From contig CAIUMP010000017.1 in NCBI GenBank assembly GCA_903900335.1, positions 1 to 64,000 of the forward strand: DNA of 64,000 nt, in the 5' to 3' direction. Below, one piece after another: positions 36,172 to 44,821 of this stretch. Within the stretch, counting starts at the first letter, position 1. Each line of letters starts with the position of its first letter. The notes below the pieces were generated by a model that made no database searches, was not told where the DNA came from, and saw only the letters and a program-made list of their open reading frames with translations. A program made the position numbers and the translations under genes. This DNA is from an uncultured Ignavibacteriota bacterium. GTDB lineage: Bacteria; Bacteroidota; Ignavibacteria; Palsa-1295.

Positions 36172-38091
36172 ATGAGTGATACCAGCACAATTCTTCGCCC
36201 GACGACTTCCGCCCTTGAGACGAACGGGAGCCGCGCTGTTCCTATGACCTCCATTCAGGGGCCTCCGCTCGGAGATTTCGTGTTGCCGAACATTGCCTCC
36301 ATGCTCGAACGAAACGTTCGGAGGTTGCCGCTCGGTGGGACCTTCAATCAGTTCGACCTTAGACGCTCCGATCGCAGCCCATTCCTTACCGATCGCACAC
36401 CGGCGAGGGTTCATCAAGTCTCCCAGGGACCCAATTGGCTGAATTTTGTGGAATCCATTTGCATGATCGTGCGCGGTCTTCGCGAGTACGGATTGAACCC
36501 GGGGGAATCGGTTGCGATCGTTTCGCAGAACCGGATCGAAATGCTGGAGTTAGAACTTGCCGTTATGGCAAGTGGTGGTGTTGCGATCCCGATCTTTCCG
36601 TTCTATCCACCCGCAATGCTCGATCATTTGCTCGAGTTCTGCGGTGCGCGCTTTGTCGCGGTCGCAGGAGCGGCGCAACTTCAACGTCTATCGCCCGTTC
36701 CACTGATCGAACGCCTCTTCGTCTTTGACGATGTGTCCGACGAGCGATTCCCCGACTTGATTCCGTTCAGTGTACTGACCGAGGGGATCGTTCGGACAAT
36801 GGACGACGCGCTGCTCGATCCGTTCGATCTGTCTGTACTGGATTTCGACGCCGATCCGGACACGATCTGCCTAAGACAATACACTTCTGGCACAACTGCC
36901 AAGCGCAAACTTGTAGAGCTCTCCCATAGGAACATACTTTCTCAGCAAGCGGCGCTCGATCAGGTGTGGTACCTAGGCGAGCATGACCGCTTTCTCTCCT
37001 ATCTCCCTTGGCACCACAGTTTTGGCGGCATCTTTGAGCTTTTCACGGCGCTCTATCGCTGTGTGCCGATGTGGCTCGAGCCATCGTTCGGGAAGGATCC
37101 ACAGTCAATTCTTGCCCATTGGAAGGAGATCCAGCCCACGGCGTTCTTCAGTGTTCCGAGGGTCTATCAATCACTGGTGGATCTTGTGCGCGGCGATCAG
37201 GAGGCGCTTGATACATTCTTCCACCCTGAGCTGAAGTTCGTCTTCACTGCCGCGGCTCCGATGCCAGAGTTCGTAGCACGTGAGTTCGAAGAGCGGGGTG
37301 TGCGCATCATCGAGGGATGGGGTCTCACGGAAACAGCTCCATGCTGCACGATCACCGGCACGACATCCAAGCGGAAATCCGGCATTGTAGGACACCCGAT
37401 CCCGGGTATTGACTTGCGCATCGCTTCTGATGGCGAGATACAAGTGCATGGCCCGAATGTGATGCGGGGTTATTATGAGAATGATGAGGCCAACGCTGCG
37501 TCATTCACCGAGGATGGCTGGTTTCGCACGGGTGATATCGGCACGATCACACCCGAGGGGCTCCGACTCATCGGAAGAAACGACCGCATTTTTAAGCTAT
37601 CGAATGGAGAGAAGATCGTCTCGGCAGATGTAGAAAAGGCGCTGCAGGGGGCTTGCCCGTATTTAACGTTTGTCGTCCTTGAAGGACGAGGTGAGGAATT
37701 CCCCGTCGCATTGCTCTTTCCCAATCGCGGGCTTCTGAACGAACAGACACACAATGAGGATCACCCGGCAAATCAGGGCTGTGTCTGTCCCCGCTCATTG
37801 TCCGATCTTTCACAATGCCTACATGGCTGTCTGGTAGAAGCGAACGAGTCGATCTCCCCGAAGTTCGCACGCGTACCGTACGCCATTCTCGTGGATGATG
37901 ATCTATCGATCGATAGTGGCACGCTTACGCCTTCAATGAAAGTGATACCGGATAAGGTCATTGCGGCCTATCGCGACGCCATTGACAGCGTCTATCATCA
38001 CGAAGATGATAGCGAATTCTCGAACGGTGGACACATCGTCGTTCCGCTGAAACCTCATTCCCCAACATCAACAGCACGCCACCCGCACTAA
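36172..38091 (+). CDS. AMP-forming acyl-CoA ligase with atypical A3 motif
   Basis: A 639-residue adenylate-forming enzyme of the long-chain acyl-CoA synthetase type. GWGLTETAP, VMRGYYENDEAN and DGWFRTGDIG are conserved. The P-loop-like A3 motif, normally YTSGTTGxPKG, reads YTSGTTAKRKLVELSH. The canonical G-x-P-K-G glycines are changed, but the Y-T-S-G-T-T core and a lysine remain. The C-terminal lysine motif LTPSMKVIPDK and an unusual cysteine-rich stretch, GCVCPRSLSDLSQCLHGC (about residue 550), follow. It could activate an aromatic, alicyclic or hydroxy acid. A benzoate-CoA ligase would normally be closer to the BclA type. It is separated by 171 bp from bcrD. Confidence 0.82.
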   Translation: MSDTSTILRPTTSALETNGSRAVPMTSIQGPPLGDFVLPNIASMLERNVRRLPLGGTFNQFDLRRSDRSPFLTDRTPARVHQVSQGPNWLNFVESICMIVRGLREYGLNPGESVAIVSQNRIEMLELELAVMASGGVAIPIFPFYPPAMLDHLLEFCGARFVAVAGAAQLQRLSPVPLIERLFVFDDVSDERFPDLIPFSVLTEGIVRTMDDALLDPFDLSVLDFDADPDTICLRQYTSGTTAKRKLVELSHRNILSQQAALDQVWYLGEHDRFLSYLPWHHSFGGIFELFTALYRCVPMWLEPSFGKDPQSILAHWKEIQPTAFFSVPRVYQSLVDLVRGDQEALDTFFHPELKFVFTAAAPMPEFVAREFEERGVRIIEGWGLTETAPCCTITGTTSKRKSGIVGHPIPGIDLRIASDGEIQVHGPNVMRGYYENDEANAASFTEDGWFRTGDIGTITPEGLRLIGRNDRIFKLSNGEKIVSADVEKALQGACPYLTFVVLEGRGEEFPVALLFPNRGLLNEQTHNEDHPANQGCVCPRSLSDLSQCLHGCLVEANESISPKFARVPYAILVDDDLSIDSGTLTPSMKVIPDKVIAAYRDAIDSVYHHEDDSEFSNGGHIVVPLKPHSPTSTARHPH

Positions 38092-38112
38092 GGACAACCA
38101 ATCAAAACGAAG

Positions 38113-39351
38113 ATGGCAACCCAGGAATTGCATTCGACGCAACTACTCAAAGAGACGATGGGGAAGTATTTTCGCACGTTGGGAGAGTGCGAGAGTGCGG
38201 GCAAGAAGGTAGCGTGGTGCACGAGCACAGGTCCGGCAGAATTGCTGCGGGCCTTCGGCTTCGAGGTGTATTTCCCCGAAAACCACGGAGCACTGCTCGG
38301 CGCGACGCGTACCGCGAGCGACTATATCCCGATCGCTGTCAAACAGGGTTACGCTGCTGACATCTGCTCGTATCTGACCAGTGACATCGGCGCGTTCTTA
38401 GAAGATAGAACACCGCTTAAACAGCATTACGGGTTAAGCAAGCTGCCGCGACCAGACGTACTTGCTTACACAACCAATCAGTGCCGCGAGGTTCAGGATT
38501 GGTTCTCGTTCTATGCGAAGCACTATAATGTACCGCTCGTCGGTATTCATCCTCCCCGCTTTGTGGACAATGTGACAGCCGAACACATCTCCGATGTTCG
38601 TCGGCAGTTCGAGTCAATTGTTCCCACGCTTGAAGCAGTGAGTGGCAGCCGCTTTCACATCGACCGATTCCGCGAGACCGTTCGCTTGAGCAAAGAGGCG
38701 TCAATACTGTGGCGTCGGGTCCTCGAGACAGCGAAGAACATGCCCGCACCACTCAGCTTCTTTGACGGCTGTATTCACATGGGGCCGATCGTCGTCTTGC
38801 GCGGCACCGAAGAAGCTGTTACATACTACGAAGCGCTCCTCCTCGAATTGCAGAATCGTGTCGCAGCAGGCATCGGTGTTGTGTCGAATGAAATATGCAG
38901 AGTGTATTGGGACGGGATGCCCATCTGGGGCAAATTGCGGACAATCTCCAATCTCTTCCAGGCCAGTAACTCGGTGGTCGTAGCATCTACCTATTGCAAT
39001 AGCTGGGTACTGGACACCATGGATGAGCGCAAACCATTCGAATCCACCGCAGAGGCGTACACGCAGATCTTCATCAATCGTAGTGAACAAGCGAAGGAGA
39101 AGATGCTTGCCGACTTTCTCTCGGAGTACAGCATCGATGGTATCATCTATCACGACGCTCGTACCTGCTTTAACAACTCGAATTCTCGGTTCGGAATGCC
39201 TCAGCGACTGCAACTCCTCACGGGGATACCGGCGCTGGTAATTGAAGGTGACCTGTGCGATCTTCGGTTCTTCTCGGAGGGGCAGTCTGTAACGAAGATC
39301 GAAGCATTCCTGGAGCAGCTCATCGAGTCCAAAATGGAAGTGGAGGCCTAA
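38113..39351 (+). CDS. Second HgdB/BcrB-like iron-sulfur protein, single subunit
   Basis: A 412-residue protein of the 2-hydroxyacyl-CoA dehydratase/benzoyl-CoA reductase family. Candidate cluster cysteines are C36 (WCTSTGPAELL), C85 (GYAADICSYLTSDIGAF), C124 (TNQCREVQDW) and C352 (ARTCFNNSNSRF). PENHGALLGATR near residue 55 is a signature of a BcrB/HgdB subgroup distinct from bcrC and bcrB upstream. Only one such chain is encoded here, so it may be homodimeric like double-cubane-cluster proteins, or it may pair with a BcrC-type subunit from elsewhere. It is followed by 1 bp and the fused PanE-ATPase gene, its likely activator. Confidence 0.82.
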   Translation: MATQELHSTQLLKETMGKYFRTLGECESAGKKVAWCTSTGPAELLRAFGFEVYFPENHGALLGATRTASDYIPIAVKQGYAADICSYLTSDIGAFLEDRTPLKQHYGLSKLPRPDVLAYTTNQCREVQDWFSFYAKHYNVPLVGIHPPRFVDNVTAEHISDVRRQFESIVPTLEAVSGSRFHIDRFRETVRLSKEASILWRRVLETAKNMPAPLSFFDGCIHMGPIVVLRGTEEAVTYYEALLLELQNRVAAGIGVVSNEICRVYWDGMPIWGKLRTISNLFQASNSVVVASTYCNSWVLDTMDERKPFESTAEAYTQIFINRSEQAKEKMLADFLSEYSIDGIIYHDARTCFNNSNSRFGMPQRLQLLTGIPALVIEGDLCDLRFFSEGQSVTKIEAFLEQLIESKMEVEA

Positions 39352-39352
39352 C

Positions 39353-41281
39353 ATGGAACAAGCACGCAAACGCATTGCAGTCGTGGGTCTCGGACCAGTA
39401 GGTCAGATCATAGCGGTGCATCTCCACGAAGCGGGGCAGGAAGTGCTCCTCTGCGATATGGATAAGAGCCGCATGCACCTTATTCAAAAGGAGGGGATTG
39501 AGCTCACGGGTGCGATCAAGAAGAAGTCTACATTCGAACATCTCTTCACGTCGGTTCGCGACATCTTGCCCTTACAGCCAGACGCGATCGTGTTTGCCGT
39601 GAAGGCCTATCATCTTGCCGCTCTGATCCATGACATGACGGACTTCCCACGGGAAGGCATTCTGTATATCAGCGCACAAAATGGGATCGACACCGAACTT
39701 GAACTTGCCGAGGCATTCGGAGAGACGAATACGTTTCGCATGGTCGTTAACTTTGCGGGTCTGCATCGAGCGCCAAACGTCATCGGCGTAAGCTTCTTCA
39801 ATCCACCAAACTACGTTGCCTCGATCGACGACTCCAAGACAGAAGCTGCGCGCTGGTGGGCTGAGTTGCTGACGAGTGTCAAGCTCGACACGATGGCCGT
39901 GGATTCCTTCGAGATCTTGCGGCGTGTGTGGGAGAAATCCATTCTCAATTCATCGCTAAGCGCGTTATGCGGCGTTGCGCAGATGAACATGAAGGAGGTG
40001 ATGGCACTCCCAGACATGGTCGATATTATCGAGCAGGTCATTATGGAGTCCATCGCCGTTGCGAAGGCGGAGAACATTCACTTCGAGGTGAATTTCGTGC
40101 GACATTGTCTTCGCTACTTACGAAAGTCCGGAAGCCACTTTCCATCGCTTGCGGTCGATCTCATGCACAAGCGCCCAACGGAGATTGATTATCTCAATGG
40201 GAAGTTCGTCGAGTACGGTAAGAAGCATTACCTCCCAACCCCTATGCACCTTGCCTTTACCAATATGGTGAAAGCAATTACCCAGAAATCGCTCGCGACC
40301 GAAGGCGCAGCACATACTGCGGAAGCAAACCAGCGTGCCACCCAACGCGAGCGTGAACACTTCGCGCTTCCGGCTATGACCAATGGGCAAAGTGGGGCGT
40401 ATTATCTTGGTGTGGATCTGGGTTCAGCATACACAAAGATTGTCGTCATCAATGAGCAGCGGGACGTACTCTATCGCGATGTGGTCAAGACACTGACGCG
40501 CGACAAGAAACCGCTCGCGGACATTCTGGACGAGGTGCGCGACCGATTCCCAATACAGGCCGTGTGTGCCACAGGGTATGGCCGTGAGCAATTCCCGGGC
40601 GCAGATCTGACCAAGACGGAGATCCATTGCGCGGCACGCGCGGTCTATCAGTTGACAGGCAGAGGCGCGAATATCATTGACATTGGTGCCGAAGATATTA
40701 AGATCATCACCATTGATAACAAGGGCGCTGTCCAGCACTTCTATATGAATTCGAAGTGCGCCTCCGGTACTGGTGCATTCCTGACGGAGATGGCGGACAA
40801 GATGGAGGTGAGAATTGACGAGATGAGTCAACTTGCGGCGCTTTCTTCCACAACAAAAGAGCTGAATAGCTTCTGCACAGTCTTTGCCAAGACCGAAGTG
40901 ATGAAGTGGAGCTTCGACCAGATACCCATCGAAGACATTGCACGCGGGGTCTATCTATCACTAACCAATCGTATACTCAAGCTAAAGACAGACACCGCTT
41001 TGCCGATGGTTCTCGCTGGTGGGGTCATCGCGTATCATCCGTTCCTCCGAACGCTCCTCGCAGCGAGTTTCAAAAAGGATGATCACACAGCGGGATCCGT
41101 AAGTGTGATCACGAACCCACAGTTTTGTGTGGCACTGGGTGCTGCATTGTTCGCTCAACGCCATGCACGGCTGGAGCGAACGCTCGTGAGCAACTCTGGT
41201 GCTACAATACATGAAAGTCGCACGATAGAAGAGCCGGTAACCTCCCCAACGGCTCTGAATATTCCAATACTTAGTAATTAG
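39353..41281 (+). CDS. Fusion of ketopantoate-reductase-like dehydrogenase and BcrA/BcrD/HgdC-type ATPase activator
   Basis: A 642-residue protein with two complete domains in one frame. Residues 1-310 are a PanE/ApbA-like dehydrogenase: VGLGPVGQIIAVHL (Rossmann G-x-G-x-x-G at 12-17), AQNG near 108-111, WEKSILNS (the catalytic lysine/asparagine pair, K195/N199) and RPTEIDYLNG (274-283). Residues about 350-625 are an ASKHA ATPase activator: GVDLGSAYTKIVV (353), DIGAEDIKI (443) and the cluster cysteines C469 (SKCASGTGAF) and C508 (FCTVFAKTEV). The linker spans about residues 311-345. The D-I-G-G-Q-D-x-K block has Ala and Glu in place of Gly and Gln. Presumably the activator drives the 38113 protein and the dehydrogenase acts on its substrate or product. 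Confidence 0.9.
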   Translation: MEQARKRIAVVGLGPVGQIIAVHLHEAGQEVLLCDMDKSRMHLIQKEGIELTGAIKKKSTFEHLFTSVRDILPLQPDAIVFAVKAYHLAALIHDMTDFPREGILYISAQNGIDTELELAEAFGETNTFRMVVNFAGLHRAPNVIGVSFFNPPNYVASIDDSKTEAARWWAELLTSVKLDTMAVDSFEILRRVWEKSILNSSLSALCGVAQMNMKEVMALPDMVDIIEQVIMESIAVAKAENIHFEVNFVRHCLRYLRKSGSHFPSLAVDLMHKRPTEIDYLNGKFVEYGKKHYLPTPMHLAFTNMVKAITQKSLATEGAAHTAEANQRATQREREHFALPAMTNGQSGAYYLGVDLGSAYTKIVVINEQRDVLYRDVVKTLTRDKKPLADILDEVRDRFPIQAVCATGYGREQFPGADLTKTEIHCAARAVYQLTGRGANIIDIGAEDIKIITIDNKGAVQHFYMNSKCASGTGAFLTEMADKMEVRIDEMSQLAALSSTTKELNSFCTVFAKTEVMKWSFDQIPIEDIARGVYLSLTNRILKLKTDTALPMVLAGGVIAYHPFLRTLLAASFKKDDHTAGSVSVITNPQFCVALGAALFAQRHARLERTLVSNSGATIHESRTIEEPVTSPTALNIPILSN

Positions 41282-41298
41282 AATTTCCAACCTCCCCA

Positions 41299-42561
41299 AT
41301 GAAGAGCTACCATAATACGGAACGTGGAATAGGCATTACATTCGATGACATTGTACTCTTAGGCGGCGCTCGCACTCCCTTCGGTGATCTGGGTGGCGGC
41401 CTTGCGCGTCTCTCGCCGACCGATCTTGGCATCATTGCTTCGCGTGGTGCGCTTGAACGAACCGGGACTGCCCCCTCAGCGGTCGATCAAGCCATCGTTG
41501 CCAATATTGGTCAGGCGAGTTACGACGCGTATTTTGTTGCGCGACACATTGGGCTGTACGCTGGGCTACCTGTAGGCGTACCGGCACTTCAGGTGCAGCG
41601 CATTTGTGCTTCTGGAATTGAGACGATCGTCACCGGCGCTGAACAGATCGTTCTCGGCAAGGCGGATACTGTCTTGTGCTGCGGCGCAGAGAGTATGTCG
41701 CAAGCGCCAACGGCAAGTTTTGGTAACCGGATGGGGTATCATCTCGGGCAAGTGGTATTCAAGGATATGCTTTGGGAAGCGCTTGATGATACCGCCGCCG
41801 GATTCACGATGGGTGGCACGGCGGAGAACGTAGCGACAGAGCATGGCATCACGCGTGCCGATACAGATGCATTTGGTCTGCAATCGCAAGAGCGCGCCGC
41901 CAATGCGCAAGAGCGAGGATACTTTGCACCGGAGATCGTGGAGGTTCAATCGCAAACATTTGCTGCCGACGGGCTTCTTCCACGCGTGATCAAAGTGGGA
42001 AAGAAAGGATCATCCGTCACGAGGGATGAGCACATCCGCGCGACGACACTCGAAGCTCTGGCGGCATTGCCGACATCCTTCCGCAAAAATGGCGTCCAAA
42101 CAGCGGGCAACAGCGCAGCCATCGTAGATGGTGCAAGTGCGGTCATTATAACATCCGGTGCCGAAGCGGCAAAGCGCTCGGGCACAAAGCCAATGGCTCG
42201 CATTCTTGCAGCTGCGTCGTGCGGTGTGGATCCGAAGTTCATGGGTCTTGGCCCAGTACCAGCGATCAAGCTGCTGCTGGAGCTTGCCGGACTACGCGTA
42301 GAAGATATTGGGCTTTTTGAAATTAATGAAGCATTCGCTGCACAGGTCATTGCATGTGAGCGCCTTCTTGGGCTCGATCACGACAAGGTGAATGTCAATG
42401 GCGGTGCGGTTGCATTTGGTCATCCGCTTGCAGCAACGGGTACGCGGCTTGCGATGACCGTGGCGCGCTCAATGCAGGAACGCGGTGTTCGCTATGGCAT
42501 TGCTTCGGCCTGTATTGGCGGCGGACAGGGGACAGCGATGCTTCTCGAAATCATTTCTTAA
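41299..42561 (+). CDS. Acetyl-CoA acetyltransferase/beta-ketothiolase
   Basis: A 420-residue thiolase. The nucleophilic cysteine is C103 (QRICASGIETI). The second catalytic set is GHPLAATGTR (histidine near residue 374) and CIGGGQG (cysteine near 406). DDIVLLGGARTPFG near the N-terminus is typical of degradative thiolases. Within the benzoyl-CoA operon it would cleave 3-oxopimeloyl-CoA to glutaryl-CoA and acetyl-CoA, a role inferred from context. Length and motifs are normal. The N-terminal 14 residues before DDIVLLG are longer than usual. It follows the fusion gene after 17 bp. Confidence 0.93.
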   Translation: MKSYHNTERGIGITFDDIVLLGGARTPFGDLGGGLARLSPTDLGIIASRGALERTGTAPSAVDQAIVANIGQASYDAYFVARHIGLYAGLPVGVPALQVQRICASGIETIVTGAEQIVLGKADTVLCCGAESMSQAPTASFGNRMGYHLGQVVFKDMLWEALDDTAAGFTMGGTAENVATEHGITRADTDAFGLQSQERAANAQERGYFAPEIVEVQSQTFAADGLLPRVIKVGKKGSSVTRDEHIRATTLEALAALPTSFRKNGVQTAGNSAAIVDGASAVIITSGAEAAKRSGTKPMARILAAASCGVDPKFMGLGPVPAIKLLLELAGLRVEDIGLFEINEAFAAQVIACERLLGLDHDKVNVNGGAVAFGHPLAATGTRLAMTVARSMQERGVRYGIASACIGGGQGTAMLLEIIS

Positions 42562-42584
42562 TAGGGCTCCAAGTATCTATGCTC

Positions 42585-42611
42585 GTCATTCTTCGCTTCG
42601 CTCAGAATGAC
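42585..42611. repeat. Short palindrome of the GTCATTCT/AGAATGAC type
   Basis: An 8-bp inverted repeat (GTCATTCT and AGAATGAC around tcgcttcgctc) fills part of the 71-bp gap between the thiolase and had. It is a widespread palindrome type in bacterial intergenic regions. It could attenuate the operon at this point. Confidence 0.6.
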
Positions 42612-42632
42612 AGCCTTTAGTAGTTAACACAC

Positions 42633-43694
42633 ATGTCAAAGACTATTATCTCCTGGCGCATGGTCGCGCGCGATGCGGACTTAGTGCAAACCTCCACTCC
42701 CATTCCAACGCTCGCCCCAGGCGAGGCGCTCGTCAAGATCGCTGGGTGTGGCGTGTGTCACACCGATATTGGTTTTTGGCACGATGGCGTTGCGACGCGG
42801 CATGGCTTGCCACTCACGTTGGGTCACGAGATCAGTGGTGTGGTAGAAGCCGGTCCAGCGGAGCTTCTAGGCCGCAGCGTGATCATACCTGCCGTACTGC
42901 CGTGCGGCGATTGCGAACTGTGCAATTCAGGCAGGAGCAATATCTGCCGCAATCAGAAGATGCCAGGCAATGATTTCGATGGCGGCTTTGCTTCGCACAT
43001 CGTCGCGCCAGCTCGCTTCTTGTGTCCGGTGCCGAATGAGATGCTGAAGCATCATGATCTTGCAACGCTTAGTGTTATCGCCGATGCGGTAGCGACGCCT
43101 TACCAGGCAGTGAAGAAGTCTGGCATTGTGGAAGGTGATCTGGCGATCGTTATCGGCGTGGGCGGCGTCGGTATTTATGGCGCACTCATCGCAAAGCTCT
43201 TCGGTGCCAAGGTCCTAGCAATTGATATAAACGAAGATAGACTTAGCTCGGCATCGCGGATGGGGATTCAAGCGACACTTAACGTTGCTGGCCTCGACTT
43301 GAAGTCGATCAAGAACAAAGTGCGGGAGATCGCTCAGAGTCTCAGCACGCCGGCGAATGGCTGGAAGATATTCGAGTATTCTGGTACGAAGCCAGGGCAG
43401 GAACTAGCGTTCAATCTGATGACGTACGCTTCGACAGTCTCCATCGTCGGTTTCACTATGGACAAGTTGGAAGTTCGTCTGAGCAACCTCATGGCCTTCG
43501 ATGCCACGATGATCGGCACATGGGCGTGCAAGCCGGAATTGTATCCCGAGATCCTCCAGCTCTTTGCCGATGGTAGGCTATCCGTCGAGCCATTTGTCGA
43601 GAAATTCCCTCTCGACGACATCAATCAAGTTTTCAAAGACACCCTCGCGCACAAATACACAAAGCGCTCGGTCCTCATCCCCAACGGAAAGTAA
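42633..43694 (+). CDS. had: 6-hydroxycyclohex-1-ene-1-carbonyl-CoA dehydrogenase
   Basis: A 353-residue zinc-type alcohol dehydrogenase, recognisable as Had of the benzoyl-CoA pathway. It has AGCGVCHTDIGFWHDGV with the catalytic zinc ligands, LPLTLGHEISG, the structural-zinc block LPCGDCELCNSGRSNICRNQ, and KMPGNDFDGGFASHI, which is nearly identical to the stretch in the Thauera enzyme. The NAD-binding motif is VIGVGGVGIYGALIAK. It oxidises 6-hydroxycyclohex-1-ene-1-carbonyl-CoA to the 6-oxo compound. The order in the operon (had, oah, dch) is the one seen in other class I clusters. The start ATG is preceded by a 71-bp gap containing a palindrome. Confidence 0.93.
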   Translation: MSKTIISWRMVARDADLVQTSTPIPTLAPGEALVKIAGCGVCHTDIGFWHDGVATRHGLPLTLGHEISGVVEAGPAELLGRSVIIPAVLPCGDCELCNSGRSNICRNQKMPGNDFDGGFASHIVAPARFLCPVPNEMLKHHDLATLSVIADAVATPYQAVKKSGIVEGDLAIVIGVGGVGIYGALIAKLFGAKVLAIDINEDRLSSASRMGIQATLNVAGLDLKSIKNKVREIAQSLSTPANGWKIFEYSGTKPGQELAFNLMTYASTVSIVGFTMDKLEVRLSNLMAFDATMIGTWACKPELYPEILQLFADGRLSVEPFVEKFPLDDINQVFKDTLAHKYTKRSVLIPNGK

Positions 43695-43710
43695 TTCGGA
43701 GAAAGCGACA

Positions 43711-44805
43711 ATGAACAAACTTATCAATCACAATCTGGTGCGGGCCGAGTACTCGCACATCCTCTTTGAGAAGCGCCCCTGTAAGACACTCGGTGGGGAG
43801 CCGATCGAAGGTCTGTTCAATGCCTGGATCAGCCTGAACAACCCGGATCAATACAACTCCTACACTACGGAAGCTGTCAAGGAGGTGATCCTCGCATTTC
43901 GAGAGGCCTCAAATGATCGCAGTGTGGTTTGCGTGGTGTTTACCGCAGTTGGGGACAAGGCCTTTTGTACCGGTGGCAACACGAAAGAGTATGCGGAGTA
44001 TTACGCTGGTAACCCTCCCGAGTACAAGCAGTACATGCGGCTCTTTAACGACATGGTCTCCGCAATACTGATGTGCGATAAGCCCGTTATCAACCGTGTC
44101 AATGGTATGAGAATCGGCGGTGGACAGGAGATCGGCATGGCGTGTGATTATTCAGTCGCTCAGGACCTCGCTCGCTTCGGGCAGGCCGGCCCGAAGCATG
44201 GCAGCGCGCCGGATGGAGGCTCGACGGATTTTCTGCATCTGTTCGTCGGTGTTGAACGCGCGATGTATTCTTGCACGGTGTGTGATCCGTTGACTGCGCA
44301 CGAAGCCTACCGCTATGGGCTGCTCTCCGAGCTTGTACCTGCTGCACGCGTGGATGGCGTATGGGTGCCGAATCCGCTCGTTGTTACGGATAAATGGGTA
44401 GATGAGATGGGACAGATCGTCTACGGCACGATGAAGACGGGTGCTGCCCTGGCTGAGGGTAAGGCACTCATGAAGCAGGCTACGGTCGATCTCACAAAAC
44501 TGGATGAAGCCGTCGAGCGGATGTGCGCGAAGCTCCTCAACACCTTTCCGAATTGTCTTTCGAAGACGCTGGGATCCGTGCGCAAGAAGAAGCTGGAGCA
44601 TTGGGATCGAAATAAAGAGAGCAACCGCGAGTGGCTCGGCTTGAACATGATGACGGAAGCCTATGCCGGGTTCAAGGCATTCAACGACGGACCGAAAGAT
44701 CATCGCGAGGTGGATTTTGTGCGGCTTCGTCAACTGCTGGCGGAAGGCCATCCGTGGACGGAAGAACTGGTTCGCGAGGTCTCTCCGCAATTTCAGCACG
44801 CATAA
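43711..44805 (+). CDS. oah: 6-oxocyclohex-1-ene-1-carbonyl-CoA hydrolase (ring opening)
   Basis: A 364-residue crotonase-fold protein. ISLNNPDQYNSYTTEAVKEVI, VFTAVGDKAFCTGGNTKEYAEYYAGNPPEYKQYMRLF, DKPVINRVNGMRIGGGQEIGMACDYSVAQD and RFGQAGPKHGSAPDGGSTDFL are the signature blocks of Oah/BzdY-type ring hydrolases, and distinguish it from ordinary enoyl-CoA hydratases. It adds two waters to 6-oxocyclohex-1-ene-1-carbonyl-CoA and opens the ring to 3-hydroxypimeloyl-CoA. The ATG at 43711 was chosen; a longer frame reaching into had has no homology there. An AG-rich stretch (cggagaaag) precedes it. Confidence 0.93.
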   Translation: MNKLINHNLVRAEYSHILFEKRPCKTLGGEPIEGLFNAWISLNNPDQYNSYTTEAVKEVILAFREASNDRSVVCVVFTAVGDKAFCTGGNTKEYAEYYAGNPPEYKQYMRLFNDMVSAILMCDKPVINRVNGMRIGGGQEIGMACDYSVAQDLARFGQAGPKHGSAPDGGSTDFLHLFVGVERAMYSCTVCDPLTAHEAYRYGLLSELVPAARVDGVWVPNPLVVTDKWVDEMGQIVYGTMKTGAALAEGKALMKQATVDLTKLDEAVERMCAKLLNTFPNCLSKTLGSVRKKKLEHWDRNKESNREWLGLNMMTEAYAGFKAFNDGPKDHREVDFVRLRQLLAEGHPWTEELVREVSPQFQHA

Positions 44806-44821
44806 GTTTCAAACGATAAAT

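Noticed and set aside
36172-38091. Benzoate-CoA ligase
   Set aside because: Its A3 motif and overall type differ from BclA-like enzymes, so the substrate is left open.
38113-39351. A misnamed second bcrB or bcrC
   Set aside because: It shares the family, but has different motif blocks (PENHGALLGATR and NQCREVQDW), lies away from bcrCBAD, and is paired with its own fused activator, so I treat it as a separate system component.
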